Shown here piece by piece: positions 18,825-28,697 of a stretch of 64,000 nucleotides of DNA (position 1 is the stretch's first letter; the number at the start of each line of letters is the position of its first letter). The stretch is from G942493375 sp942493375 (GTDB taxonomy: Bacteria > Armatimonadota > UBA5829). The stretch spans positions 2,418,001-2,482,000 of the forward strand of contig OW818698.1 of the NCBI GenBank assembly GCA_942493375.1, read 5' to 3'. The notes beneath the pieces are model-generated. The model did not search any database and had not been told where the DNA came from. It worked only from the letters and a program-made list of their open reading frames with translations. The translations under genes were made by a program, and so were the position numbers.

Positions 18825-20099
18825 ATGCTCGATCCTAAACTCATCAGAAGCGAAACTGAAAAAGTCAGAGTAGGTTTGTCCAACAAGCTTGCTGACCTTT
18901 CACTGCTGGATGAATTCCTCAGTCTGGACGAAAACCGTAGAAAACTGCTGCGCGAAGTTGAATTGCTCAAGGCTGAGCGCAACACAGTGTCTGAACACAT
19001 CGCCCAGATGAAGAAAGCCAAGGAGGACGCTTCCTCTGAAATCGAGCGCATGAGAGAAGTCTCTCAGAATATAAAGGCAATGGACCTTGATGTTGCGGAA
19101 GTAGAAGCACGGCTCAGTGAGATCGCGTTTTCAATGCCAAACCTGCCAAGTGACACTGTTCCAATAGGCAAAGAGCCTGCGGACAATGTCGTGCTAAGAA
19201 CCTGGGGAGATAAGCGTGAGTTCGATTTCACTCCTAAACCTCACTGGGAGTTAGGCACTGAACTCGATATACTGGACTTTGAGAGAGGCAGTAAGATCGC
19301 AGGCAGCGGGTTCATTTTATATAAGGGACTCGGTGCCAGGCTTGAGCGTGCTTTGATTAACTTTATGCTGGATGTGCATATCCACAAGCACGGCTACAGC
19401 GAGGTATTTCCTCCTTACCTGATCAATGCGAAAGCAATGACCGGCACCGGTCAGTTGCCCAAGTTTGAAGAGGACATGTACCGCTGCGACAAGGGAGATG
19501 ACCTTTATCTGGACCCAACTGCTGAGGTTCCAGTCACGAATATTTATATGGACGAGATACTGGAAGCTGAGAAGTTGCCGCTTTATCTCACAGCATATTC
19601 TGCATGTTTCCGCAGAGAAGCTGGTTCAGCCGGTAAAGACACCAGAGGCCTGCTGAGAGTCCATCAATTCAACAAGGTCGAGATGGTAAAGTTCGTCAAG
19701 CCTGAAACTTCCTATGATGAACTTGAGACTTTACTGGATAACGCTGAAGAAGTGCTGCAGATGCTTAATCTGCCATATCGAATACTGCTGTTGTGCACAG
19801 GTGATATGAGCTTCTCTTCTGCGAAGACTTACGACATCGAACTATTTGCTCCAGGGGTAGACCAGTGGCTGGAAGTGTCAAGCTGCTCCAACTTCGAAGA
19901 GTTCCAGGCTAGAAGAGCTAACATCCGATACAGACCGGAAGCCGGAGCCAAACCCGAGTTCATTCACACCCTGAACGGTTCCGGAGTTGCGCTGCCGAGG
20001 TTGGTAGTGTCGATCATGGAGAACTATCAGCAAGCAGATGGCACTATATTAGTTCCTGAGGTTCTGAAACCTTATATGAGATGCGACAAGATAGGATAG
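18825..20099 (+). CDS. serS: Seryl-tRNA synthetase
   Basis: Charges tRNA-Ser with serine in the cytoplasm. The 424-residue length is normal for bacterial SerRS. Residues 1-110 form the long antiparallel coiled-coil arm that holds the tRNA (rich in K/E, LLREVELLKAERNTVSEHI). The class II core follows, with motif 2 (CFRREAGSAGKDTRGLLRVH) and motif 3 (LNGSGVALPRLVVSIMENYQ), ending in VPEVLKPYM. The frame is open back to 18753, but the start was set at 18825 because the protein from there begins MLDPKLIRSE as in other SerRS, GGAG lies just upstream, and the promoter overlaps the extra codons. Single-gene unit with its own promoter and trailing hairpin. Confidence 0.98.
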   Translation: MLDPKLIRSETEKVRVGLSNKLADLSLLDEFLSLDENRRKLLREVELLKAERNTVSEHIAQMKKAKEDASSEIERMREVSQNIKAMDLDVAEVEARLSEIAFSMPNLPSDTVPIGKEPADNVVLRTWGDKREFDFTPKPHWELGTELDILDFERGSKIAGSGFILYKGLGARLERALINFMLDVHIHKHGYSEVFPPYLINAKAMTGTGQLPKFEEDMYRCDKGDDLYLDPTAEVPVTNIYMDEILEAEKLPLYLTAYSACFRREAGSAGKDTRGLLRVHQFNKVEMVKFVKPETSYDELETLLDNAEEVLQMLNLPYRILLLCTGDMSFSSAKTYDIELFAPGVDQWLEVSSCSNFEEFQARRANIRYRPEAGAKPEFIHTLNGSGVALPRLVVSIMENYQQADGTILVPEVLKPYMRCDKIG

Positions 20100-20116
20100 T
20101 CTCTTATCGAAAATGA

Positions 20117-20156
20117 GATATAGATTCCCCGCAACTATGAGCGGGGAATCCATATC
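20117..20156 (+). terminator. Hairpin after serS
   Basis: A 16-bp stem with one mismatch (20117-20132 with 20141-20156), 8-base loop, 17 bases past the serS stop. No U-run follows, so termination may be inefficient or the hairpin may protect the mRNA end. Confidence 0.5.
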
Positions 20157-20297
20157 ATTAATAAACAAACATAAAGGATTACAGTTCCGTTTTGTGAGAA
20201 TTTAAAGTCCATTCATACTTCGATACGCGCTTTGCGCTACTCAGCACGAACGGACTTTAGGTCAGTTCGCAGTAGACTGAACTCTTTCCATATAGGA

Positions 20298-21962
20298 CTA
20301 TTTGCTACCAGCCAGTTCCTTTGCTTTCTTTAAATATTCCTCACAATGGTCTTTATGCCATCCTCCGGCACCGATCTTGAGAGCTTCTGCATAGGCATCC
20401 GCAGCTTCGGAATATTTCTTCTCATCCATATAACTGTCAGCTACATTCATTTGAATGAATGCCCTGAGATTCAACTGGTCTCCTGCAGGAAACTGCTGGG
20501 CCTTGGCATACTCCTGGCGTGCTCTTGTATAGTCTCCGGAAGACAGCCAAATTGCCCCAATCGCAAGCTGGGCACCGACCAGGTCATCCGCCGTGCCCCC
20601 TTTGATGGCTTTCAATTTCCTTCGTGCTTCGCGAACTCGCTCAAGCAGCGCTGTATCTTTTACAGGCCGATCTGCAGGAACGGAATAATCCTTATACTCA
20701 AAGGCATCAGTGTCCTCATAATAGACATATGTTCCCAGCCCTCCGGAATCGGCAGCTTTTGCGCCATCTGCAATATTAGCTCCTGTGGCAATAATCGGCA
20801 TTTCGTCAAAACTGCTCTTTCCCGACAATCCAAAGGCCATTATGGGCGTTCCATAGTATCTATTATTACGCAACTGAACACCCGGAGAGTCTACGACGAT
20901 GTGCGCCTGGTCGGACACAACCTGACCGCTATGTTTGTTCATATTCCATCCATACCCGTAGAACGACAGAAATACATTAGTGTCTATCGTTGTGTTGCCG
21001 TATTTAGACAGGACTCCAATGCTGTTCCCGACCATCTCAAAGTAATTGCCGATGATCGTGACTTCGTTACCACCTGCATTAAGAATCCCATATCCCTTAA
21101 TCTCTTCGAAGATGCATCCTGCAATATAGATCCCACTGCTCCCCCATTCGCTTGCATTGGGACCAATGACTACTCCATGCAGGTGTTGTCGCCTGATGGA
21201 ACTGTTGATGATGCTAATGCTGTTAAAGTGGTTGCGTCCCCAGATGCCAATCTGATTGCCCCGGATGATACAACTCTCAAATCTTATCTGGTAGCAGTGG
21301 TTGATGTGCACTCCAACATTTTGTTTATAGACTTTGATATCCCTGAACGTGACGTTTTTCGGAACTGTTTCTGCTGGTATCTTGATCCCTACGCCCTTAA
21401 ATGTATCTTCCCGGTCGAAGGTCAGGCCTTCTATCACAAAGCTCGCGCCCTCTGTCTTCGGTGGATCCCACAGTTCAAGGATAGCGATACCTACGTTCTT
21501 GCCTTCGAAATCGAGTTCACCTGGCAAAGCTGTCAGACTGAACTCGTCTTTCTGCTGAGTAAGTAATTGTTTGCGCTTTTCATAGTCTAGTGGCTGCTTA
21601 TCCAGGATTTTGGTTCCCATAAGCACTGCGCCATATCCGCTCAACCGCATTCCGTAGTGTGCGGCATCCTTACCAAGCTTGATAGTCTTATTGATTTTGT
21701 ATGTGCCTGGGGGGAAGAGTATGGTTGTTCCATATTCATATCCGTTCTTAGCAGTCACATGGTCAATTGCTGCCTGTATAGCTGAAGACCAGTCGCCATT
21801 CTTCACCAGCTTCGAGAAGTCTCTGACGTTTACTTGTGCTGCTGGCAAGTTCTTTACCGGAACAGCACAAAGACACATATTTGCTGTAAACAGGAACATG
21901 CACAGTATTAAACTTAGCGTAAGGAGGCAGTTCGCAATTCGAAATATCTTGATTTTACTCAT
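20298..21962 (-). CDS. Exported pectate-lyase-3-type beta-helix protein with TPR tail
   Basis: A 554-residue protein. ATG 21962 is chosen over the earlier 21998 because AAGGA lies five bases ahead and the signal peptide then begins at once (SKIKIFRIANCLLTLSLILC; cleavage near CLCA-VP). Residues about 40-120 match the start of Pectate_lyase_3 / GH28-like beta-helix domains (VRDFSKLVKNGDWSSAIQAA; TILFPPGTYKINKTIKL). A right-handed parallel beta-helix follows, with repeated N/G/I turns (IRGNQIGIWGRNHFNSISII). The last 120 residues form about two to three TPR helices (ADDLVGAQLAIGAIWLSSGD). Such helices bind or cleave acidic polysaccharides; catalytic residues could not be assigned. A 406-codon frame antisense to it is a shadow. 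Confidence 0.82.
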   Translation of the reverse strand: MSKIKIFRIANCLLTLSLILCMFLFTANMCLCAVPVKNLPAAQVNVRDFSKLVKNGDWSSAIQAAIDHVTAKNGYEYGTTILFPPGTYKINKTIKLGKDAAHYGMRLSGYGAVLMGTKILDKQPLDYEKRKQLLTQQKDEFSLTALPGELDFEGKNVGIAILELWDPPKTEGASFVIEGLTFDREDTFKGVGIKIPAETVPKNVTFRDIKVYKQNVGVHINHCYQIRFESCIIRGNQIGIWGRNHFNSISIINSSIRRQHLHGVVIGPNASEWGSSGIYIAGCIFEEIKGYGILNAGGNEVTIIGNYFEMVGNSIGVLSKYGNTTIDTNVFLSFYGYGWNMNKHSGQVVSDQAHIVVDSPGVQLRNNRYYGTPIMAFGLSGKSSFDEMPIIATGANIADGAKAADSGGLGTYVYYEDTDAFEYKDYSVPADRPVKDTALLERVREARRKLKAIKGGTADDLVGAQLAIGAIWLSSGDYTRARQEYAKAQQFPAGDQLNLRAFIQMNVADSYMDEKKYSEAADAYAEALKIGAGGWHKDHCEEYLKKAKELAGSK

Positions 21963-21995
21963 ATTAATCCTTCTGTGGTCGATATAATTGGCCCG

Positions 21996-22043
21996 CATTA
22001 TTCATGATTGTCTCGCTTTCGCCCCTACTGCCGGTCGAAAGCA
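21996..22043 (-). repeat. Dispersed hairpin repeat B, copy 1
   Basis: On the minus strand this reads tgctttcgaccggcag...gcgaaagcgag...gaataatg, an inner stem gctttcg/cgaaagc enclosed by an outer stem formed with sequence up to about 22064. A clear relative occurs at 34285-34330. It lies just upstream of a minus-strand start in both cases. Confidence 0.6.
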
Positions 22044-22076
22044 GAGTGTGGTGAATAAAGCGGGCTAGATCTTTCG

Positions 22077-24638
22077 CTATTTATTCTGTAAAACTACCTC
22101 CGCTACCTGTGCTGAACCGCTCATTCGCAGGATTAGTTTATCAAGCTGCACAAGAGGAATCTCCCAAGTATCTTTTGCACATAAAGTGGCTTCCTGTTTG
22201 CCATCTTCAAAGCTAAGTGTGCGGAACTCTTTCTCACCGGCGGTCAGGTCCTGGATTTCAAGTTTGCTGTATAGCTTACCTGCAGGAACTACCATTCGTA
22301 TCCGGTACCAGTGGCCCAGTATAATTCGTTGAGTGCTCAGGTAGCGTGTGCCGGCTTTTTCCATTCGCACGCCAATTCTATCGCCACTAACTCCGTCCTG
22401 GAATCCACCAACTATCGCCATACCGAACTCCACATCCTTGTGAACTCCACCACGGTTCAAGTATACTTCATATGAATTTCCAGGTGCATTATCTGCCGGT
22501 ATGCAGGCATCCAGTTGCATGACTATTTCCTTCGAGCCGTCCAAAGAGCCTCCATAGTCTATTGAAGACCAGGAATCTCCGGATGCAGCTTCGGTTACCA
22601 TTCCGGGATTATAGCCTTTTTTCACAACTGCCGGGCCAACATAAAGTCCGCCACTGGGGCCAAACGGGTTCCATTCACCACCGTCAGCAAGCATTCCGGG
22701 TTTGTCATTTTTGAATGATGAACGGAAGACTCCATTTTGCATAGAAATCTGGCGTTTGGAAGAGACCGAAGTGTCGTGGGACCAGGCAGGGCCGGTGACC
22801 TGTTCAGCCATTCTTGTCAGTTGATTACCCAGTATCCTGACATCCTCTGGTGTATCACCCCACCCATAGAGCTTGTTGCCGGACATTATTGGATATGCTC
22901 CGCTACCTCCGAATGGTGCATTGCAATCATAAGCAACATTATTTGCAACCTTGACCCCATCAAACTCTGCATCGAGGTATATTCCAAGACAATATACTCT
23001 GTATGTAAGGTTATTGCGGAAGATGTTTCCCAGTCCCTGGCCAAAGCCATAGAGCGCTCCTCCATCTGAAGGCAACTTGGCGAGTAGATCGTAAAGCACG
23101 TTGTTTTCTACAATATTGTTGCGACCGTGCAGATAGGGTTTTACATTCTTTGGGTTGTCTACAGCAATATTTGCTGGTATTTCATTCCAGCGGAAGTTGT
23201 ACTTTGCCCGGCCTATTCCCTCTCCTTTATTTCTATACTGTATAAAGTAAGCAGTATGAGCTCCGCTGATAGTGATACCGGTGTATGGCATGTGGTCAGT
23301 CAAGTTGTAACCGATGTAGTTATTTCCACTCTGCCTGATATCTATTGCACCTGCATGCCAGAAGTCAAGACTGCTGTGGTGGATGTGGTTGTGAGAAACG
23401 ATATGACCTTTGTTTGTATCTTTGATACCTGGTCCGTACCCACCGATCTGGATTCCTCCGCAGCCTGCTTGCTTGACTTCGTTGCGGATGAACTTGTTAT
23501 TGTAAGCTGACCAGGCAAACCGGGCTCCAAACCCTCCTACAGAGTCGAATACACAGTCTTCTATCGAGCAGCGCTGAGTCCCTTCCAGATACACTGCTGC
23601 ATCCAGGATGTGCAGATTGGCTTCATCGGCTTTGGGGGTTTCATCCCAGCGATTGCGGTCACAGTTGGTGAATATAAAACCGCTGAATGTTAAGTCGTGA
23701 ACCCATACACGCTTTTTCTCATCTCCTTTTATACAGATAAGTTGCTTTAAGACAGGCGCAGTTACTTTAACTTTGCGCACATCCTCGCCTTTTTCCGGGA
23801 AGTAGTAGACCGTTCCGGTGTATGAATTTACACACCATTCTCCAGGTGTATCGACACCTTTCAATGCGTTTTCTACCCTAAATTCATCACCCGGAGCGAA
23901 GTTATAATACGCCATTGAAGTAAGGGTAACGGTAGAGCCTTTTACCTTATTTATCGTCGAAATGAAGTTCGCGTATTTGTAGCTTGGAAGGCTGTTTATC
24001 TCTATATCGCGCGGATTTGTGTAATTCTCTATGGTGTTGGGGGGGAAATCGAATATTTTGCTGCCTATTCCTTCAGGAGCATCTTTCTCTGCAGGTCCAC
24101 CCTTTGTGACTCTGAACCACTGGCTCCAGTTGTCTGTATCGGGTTCACGAGAGCGGGTCTTCATGCGTCCGTCCACAAACATTCGGGTGAAGAACCAACC
24201 CTTTTGGATTTTCGCAGTCCAGAGTGCTCCAGGGCCTTTCTTCCAACCGGAAATAGTGCGTCCACCACTGATAATGGGGCGTTCATTCGGAAACGCAGTA
24301 TAGATAGTCGGATGGTTGTTAGCACCTGAATCAGCTGGAGTAAATAACAGAGGTTTAGTGAGATTGTATGTGCCCCCACGGACGATTACTTTGATATCGC
24401 GGTTTGCAATTCCTTTTTTACGATCCAGCGTTCTCAAAGCACGTGCAGCATCTCTGGCTTTCTCAAGGGATACAAATGGACCATCCGATGAAGTTGCATT
24501 AGCTGCAGGGAAAGAGCCGCTCCAGCGATCATTCCCAGTGCTAGAGACGAAGAAGACCTTCTGAGGTATGGAGTGAACTGCTCCGGCAGTAAGTATTAAC
24601 AATAGAGCCAAAATTACATGATGTTTAAAATGGTTCAT
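22077..24638 (-). CDS. Exported right-handed beta-helix protein with C-terminal sandwich
   Basis: An 853-residue protein. ATG 24638 is chosen because CTCCTT (AAGGAG on the coding strand) at 24649-24654 precedes it by ten bases and a signal peptide follows (FKHHVILALLLILTAG, cleavage near VHS-IP). Residues about 30-90 match the entry to polysaccharide-active beta-helices (VFFVSSTGNDRWSGS; KVIVRGGTYNLTKPL). The beta-helix spans about 90-600 with many N-x-I turns (NHIHHSSLDFWHAGAIDIRQ; NNIVENNVLYDL). Residues about 690-850 form a concanavalin/LamG-like sandwich (GHWYRIRMVVPAGKLYSKLE). Probably a lyase or exo-glycosidase of the beta-helix class; GH120 is one possibility, not proven. The 78-base gap to the next minus-strand gene contains repeat B. 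Confidence 0.78.
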   Translation of the reverse strand: MNHFKHHVILALLLILTAGAVHSIPQKVFFVSSTGNDRWSGSFPAANATSSDGPFVSLEKARDAARALRTLDRKKGIANRDIKVIVRGGTYNLTKPLLFTPADSGANNHPTIYTAFPNERPIISGGRTISGWKKGPGALWTAKIQKGWFFTRMFVDGRMKTRSREPDTDNWSQWFRVTKGGPAEKDAPEGIGSKIFDFPPNTIENYTNPRDIEINSLPSYKYANFISTINKVKGSTVTLTSMAYYNFAPGDEFRVENALKGVDTPGEWCVNSYTGTVYYFPEKGEDVRKVKVTAPVLKQLICIKGDEKKRVWVHDLTFSGFIFTNCDRNRWDETPKADEANLHILDAAVYLEGTQRCSIEDCVFDSVGGFGARFAWSAYNNKFIRNEVKQAGCGGIQIGGYGPGIKDTNKGHIVSHNHIHHSSLDFWHAGAIDIRQSGNNYIGYNLTDHMPYTGITISGAHTAYFIQYRNKGEGIGRAKYNFRWNEIPANIAVDNPKNVKPYLHGRNNIVENNVLYDLLAKLPSDGGALYGFGQGLGNIFRNNLTYRVYCLGIYLDAEFDGVKVANNVAYDCNAPFGGSGAYPIMSGNKLYGWGDTPEDVRILGNQLTRMAEQVTGPAWSHDTSVSSKRQISMQNGVFRSSFKNDKPGMLADGGEWNPFGPSGGLYVGPAVVKKGYNPGMVTEAASGDSWSSIDYGGSLDGSKEIVMQLDACIPADNAPGNSYEVYLNRGGVHKDVEFGMAIVGGFQDGVSGDRIGVRMEKAGTRYLSTQRIILGHWYRIRMVVPAGKLYSKLEIQDLTAGEKEFRTLSFEDGKQEATLCAKDTWEIPLVQLDKLILRMSGSAQVAEVVLQNK

Positions 24639-24750
24639 CTCAAATACTCTCCTTAACAAGACACCAATCCGTATGTTGCCAGTAGTGCACAGATTGTACA
24701 TCATAGTACTGCGTATTGCAATAGGTAACTGTTCAGTGTTGCGGGAATAT

Positions 24751-24826
24751 TGTCATCCTGAGGAACGAAGGATCTGCTTTTACTGCCTGGTGACAAAAAG
24801 CAGATCCTTCGTTCCTCAGGATGACA
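24751..24826. repeat. Dispersed hairpin repeat A, copy 2
   Basis: A perfect 31-bp inverted repeat (24751-24781 with 24796-24826), loop 14 bases, identical in stem to copy 1. The left flank from about 24727 (actgttcagtgttgcgggaat) also matches copy 1. It separates two divergent genes. Confidence 0.9.
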
Positions 24827-24863
24827 GCTCAACGATTGGATTTTATTTTCAGATAGCAATAGA

Positions 24864-26261
24864 ATGATGCATATGAAATCATCTATTCAACAAGGTAAAC
24901 AGAACGGTCTCCATAAAGCGGCTGGATTCGGGCTTATGCTGCTTTCTATTCCATGCCTGGTTATGGCATTTCCACCCAAAGACATCAGCATTCTTGCTCC
25001 CGTTGCTTTAGCTCTATATTTGAGCGGTTCGATTCTGTTCGGCAATATGTTTCTGGCAGGTGTGATGGGGCTTGTCGTCCTAGTAGGAACAGCTCTTGGG
25101 ATTACCGGGCTTCCCATTGATACACCGGGGGCAGTTCATGTATTGCTGTTTCTGGCGTGTCTTGGACTGGCTGTCGGAATAACAGGAGCTTCTGCCTGCT
25201 GGGCTGTAAAACACAGGTACCAGCCACTTTTCGCGTGGCTTACGGTAGCATTCAGCGGGGTATTGGCTGAGAGACTATGCAGCGTTATTCTACCGGTCAG
25301 CCTATCTGTCACCCAACACAATAATCCGATTGCTCTGTCGGTAGCAGGATATGCTGGAAGCAGCGGGATTACTCTTCTGATCTGGCTAGCGGCATCGGGG
25401 ATTGTCTTTGCATTTACTACCCGGAGCAAAGCGTTAACTATTCTGGCTGCTCTCTGCACAGCGGTGCTAATACTGCCGTTTGCCAACACTGCAAAAGATC
25501 CCGGAACAAATATACGTGTGGCAGCAATTCAAGGGAGATATACAAGGGATTCTTACAATGTAACTATGCGGCTACGCGGAACTGGCTGGTTTGTTGCATG
25601 GCCTGAGCATTTGATGGATTCCTCCAACAACAGTCCGGTTCGAGCAGCAGTAAATAAGCACAGCTATGTTGCTTATGACTACTCGGAAAAAGTACCGGCA
25701 GGCAAACGGTATAATGCTGCAGGACTGGTGAGTCCAAGTGGAGTTCATATCCTCAGGACAAGGAAAGAACATCCATTTATGCAGGAGACCCTCAAGCACC
25801 GCAGGGGTAAAGCGCACCCACCTGTATCCGTGCCTGGTGGATTCAAAGTAGCAATTCCGATCTGTTATGATATGCTCTACCCGGATACTGTCCGCAGATT
25901 GGTGAACCAGGATGCAGGGCTATTGCTGGTCCCTAATTGTGATCCTGATTCCCCCAGGTTTATCTCCCAGCACCTGCACAGGGCAATAGTTCAGATCAGG
26001 GCAGCAGAGTTCGGGGTTCCGGTTGTCTGGGCAGAGATGCACGGGCTATCGGCTGTCATCGACCGCCACGGCCGGGTGCTCTCTCAAGTCTCCCCGGGTA
26101 TAAATGCGGCAGCCACCGCCACTATAAGTCCTGGTAAACCAACTATTTATGCCCGTGCAGGGAATTGGCTGCCGTATGTTTGCATTATATTTCTATTCCT
26201 CTGGATAAGAATTGTAAAGAAACCTGTGTCAATGCAATCTCCTAACCAGAATAAGATTTGA
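24864..26261 (+). CDS. lnt: Apolipoprotein N-acyltransferase
   Basis: Lnt adds the third acyl chain to the N-terminal cysteine of lipoproteins in the inner membrane, and is typical of bacteria with an outer membrane. The 465-residue protein has about six to seven N-terminal membrane segments (residues 15-215), a nitrilase-like periplasmic domain (about 225-440) and one last membrane helix (PYVCIIFLFLWIRI). The Glu-Lys-Cys triad fits E248 (FVAWPEHLMD), K301 (RTRKEHPF) and C334 (IPICYDMLYPD). It is somewhat shorter than E. coli Lnt (about 510). The gene is alone between repeat A and a convergent GH-A gene, with only three bases between the two stop codons. Confidence 0.88.
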   Translation: MMHMKSSIQQGKQNGLHKAAGFGLMLLSIPCLVMAFPPKDISILAPVALALYLSGSILFGNMFLAGVMGLVVLVGTALGITGLPIDTPGAVHVLLFLACLGLAVGITGASACWAVKHRYQPLFAWLTVAFSGVLAERLCSVILPVSLSVTQHNNPIALSVAGYAGSSGITLLIWLAASGIVFAFTTRSKALTILAALCTAVLILPFANTAKDPGTNIRVAAIQGRYTRDSYNVTMRLRGTGWFVAWPEHLMDSSNNSPVRAAVNKHSYVAYDYSEKVPAGKRYNAAGLVSPSGVHILRTRKEHPFMQETLKHRRGKAHPPVSVPGGFKVAIPICYDMLYPDTVRRLVNQDAGLLLVPNCDPDSPRFISQHLHRAIVQIRAAEFGVPVVWAEMHGLSAVIDRHGRVLSQVSPGINAAATATISPGKPTIYARAGNWLPYVCIIFLFLWIRIVKKPVSMQSPNQNKI

Positions 26262-26264
26262 TTC

Positions 26265-28670
26265 TCAGTTGAACTTTACAAGCTCAAAGTTCTCTGCTGC
26301 GTACGTTATCTGCATTTGCGGTGTATGAGTTCCCAGTTTTATCTCGCTTATCTTTTCCAGATTAAAATGATTGTTGGCATCTTTGGGTGTAATAGGCAGC
26401 CAACCCATGTCGCGGAATAGCAGCAGCATGTGCTGTTTTCCTGGGTGTACTGTCATTCCTGTCATATAAGTAGCTCCATTGGGTTCCAAAAACATCATGA
26501 ATATCGTGCCATCCTGGTCTGAAGTCAGATCGAATGCTATTCCATCAAAGCCTGTGAAATCCAAAGGCTTATCAAAATGGAAAACAGGATAGACCCATCG
26601 GTCACCAACGCCCTTAAATAGTGTCTCGAAACGCACGATACCTTGAGCAGGATTCGATACTGTAACCGTGCCGTGAGAAGCACATGATGGTATCCAGGCA
26701 GGAGCGTTGGTCCAGTCCAGAGCTTTGCGGCGGGTAGGAGTCAGCACCAGAGCATTGGGACGGAAGGAACTTGCAGACGGCCAGACTTTTTCCTTACCGA
26801 ATTTAGCACGCACATTGAGTCTTTGAACGCCCAGGCCTGATGGATTAGCTGTAATTTTAAATGTCAGCACTTTACGGTCCATAGGTCCAAGTTGCACAGT
26901 TTGTTCTGTCTTATCTATTTTCCACTTCGGAGGAGGGTTAACTTTTATAACTCCTGACGCACTTTCATTCTCGCTAAAATTGTATGCTTCAACAGTGTAG
27001 TTAAATGAGAGGTCGCTGCTTGTAGCGCCAAGTTGATAATAATCTCCATTCTTATCAACCGGCAGGTCGCAGTGTCCTGCTATTACAATCCGTGATGGCT
27101 TGTTGACCGGTAGTTTATTGCGAATGGCTGGCTTCAATTTGAGTCTTTTTGAGAGCGTGTCTCCGATGTCCAGTAGATAGACCGGATCCTGACCAATTTT
27201 AACAAGCACTGTGCCATTGTTAGCTTTAAGCTGCGTTGTATCACCGAACATGTTCGCCACACGTATGAATGACTTTTCGGTCGGAATGGTCAGATCAGAA
27301 TCCTTGTCTGCCCAGGCCACCATCACCTTACCTTTTGGAGTAGAGAAGATATGCGAGGTAACTTTAGGGTTTGATTTATATTCACCCAGATACTCCGATT
27401 CCCCCAGGATGTTGGCTGCAGCTGAAAGGGCAATAAATGCTGGACGTGGAGTCATATCAGGATATAGTATTCCGAACTGAAGCTGGTCCTCTGCATAGTT
27501 CGGCAGCACGAAGAAGAAGTATTTGTCATTACCTACTGCAAGGGTTGTGGCGACTGACTGGGGCATAAATCTGCACTGTTTGTGGAGTTCTTCAGGCAAC
27601 AAAAATCTATCGGGTTCCCGGCCACGGAGCAGAATTCCGGCTTCCGTCATCCAGGCTGGTCGATTTTGAGCGTGATACTTTTTGAGAATGTCATTAAAAG
27701 GCTTTATGCTCAAGGAATAGAGGTTGCTCATCGAATGATATTCGGGTTGGCAATACCTGTGCCAGTTGAAAATGTCAGAGTATTCGGCTGCTCCGAATTC
27801 ATATATGGAATCCTGGAAAGCCAGATTTGTGTCAGCTACGAATGAAGTCTGCAGCACCATAGCTTTTGGATTGCCATCTTTTATTCCAAAGTATGCAGCT
27901 TTCTGGAGTCCTCCAAACCTGTCGCTCAGGTCCCCAAAGAAACTGGAGGCCGGTTCGTTCCAAACCTCCCAGGCAGAGACCTGCGGGGCAAAGTGGCTGG
28001 ATGCGGTTTTCATGAATTGATATACATCACGCAGATCATCCGGGCATAGTGTGTAGTATTGCTTATATCTCTGCAGTTGAGTCCATCCGGGTGCATCGTG
28101 CCATACGCGATAGATATGTATTCCCTCAGCAGCCAGAGTATCTGCAACTGTCTGATATTTCCCCCAGTCCAGTTTTCCACGCTCGGGTTCAATAGGATTC
28201 CACCACAGCTGTTCACTTACCCATGAAATACCCGCCAATCGAAGCATTTTGGCATAGGGTTTTCTGTATGATTCATTGTGCAAAAGCAGATCACTTGAAG
28301 AAACAGCCCCAACTCTACCGTTATATGGCAATGGAGTGTTACCCCGGTCAATTATTACTCCAAGGGTTGTGCTTGCATTACCGGCATCATCACGGCAATT
28401 TAACTCATACCATCCGAGTTTCAGACCCGGTAAAGATATAACAGCAATTCCATTTTGTGAAGGTGATTTCCCTTCTGCAGCTGTGTGACCATAGTAATCG
28501 ACAAGAGTATACTGTAAATCCCCTTGAACATCTGAAACCGAGAGCAACGCTGCGTTTCCTGCAGGGAATATATTACCCGGAGCATCACTGGTAATTGTCA
28601 TAGCCACTGCTCCAGTCGATATAAGAGCAACCAGCACTAGGGAAATAACTACAATACATAAACGTTTCAA
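26265..28670 (-). CDS. Exported clan GH-A glycoside hydrolase (GH39-like)
   Basis: An 801-residue protein with a signal peptide (MKRLCIVVISLVLVALIS.., cleavage near AVA-MT). Residues about 25-110 are an N-terminal beta-sandwich. The barrel (about 115-430) carries both clan GH-A catalytic glutamates: acid/base E239 in SAWEVWNEPASS and nucleophile E343 in PAWMTEAGILL. HRYC and YRVWHDAPGW fit substrate-cleft strands. C-terminal sandwich domains follow (about 440-800), the last resembling a carbohydrate-binding module. The pattern is closest to GH39/GH5-like enzymes such as beta-xylosidases or alpha-iduronidases. It lies 27 bases downstream of the PNPOx-like gene, so it may belong to that operon. 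Confidence 0.83.
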   Translation of the reverse strand: MKRLCIVVISLVLVALISTGAVAMTITSDAPGNIFPAGNAALLSVSDVQGDLQYTLVDYYGHTAAEGKSPSQNGIAVISLPGLKLGWYELNCRDDAGNASTTLGVIIDRGNTPLPYNGRVGAVSSSDLLLHNESYRKPYAKMLRLAGISWVSEQLWWNPIEPERGKLDWGKYQTVADTLAAEGIHIYRVWHDAPGWTQLQRYKQYYTLCPDDLRDVYQFMKTASSHFAPQVSAWEVWNEPASSFFGDLSDRFGGLQKAAYFGIKDGNPKAMVLQTSFVADTNLAFQDSIYEFGAAEYSDIFNWHRYCQPEYHSMSNLYSLSIKPFNDILKKYHAQNRPAWMTEAGILLRGREPDRFLLPEELHKQCRFMPQSVATTLAVGNDKYFFFVLPNYAEDQLQFGILYPDMTPRPAFIALSAAANILGESEYLGEYKSNPKVTSHIFSTPKGKVMVAWADKDSDLTIPTEKSFIRVANMFGDTTQLKANNGTVLVKIGQDPVYLLDIGDTLSKRLKLKPAIRNKLPVNKPSRIVIAGHCDLPVDKNGDYYQLGATSSDLSFNYTVEAYNFSENESASGVIKVNPPPKWKIDKTEQTVQLGPMDRKVLTFKITANPSGLGVQRLNVRAKFGKEKVWPSASSFRPNALVLTPTRRKALDWTNAPAWIPSCASHGTVTVSNPAQGIVRFETLFKGVGDRWVYPVFHFDKPLDFTGFDGIAFDLTSDQDGTIFMMFLEPNGATYMTGMTVHPGKQHMLLLFRDMGWLPITPKDANNHFNLEKISEIKLGTHTPQMQITYAAENFELVKFN

Positions 28671-28697
28671 CAGCTTGTACTCCTAATTACTATCCTG

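Noticed and set aside
20346..21566. A 406-codon open frame antisense to the pectate-lyase-like gene
   Set aside because: The opposite strand encodes a protein with a signal peptide, beta-helix motifs and a good ribosome site; the antisense frame has no family features.
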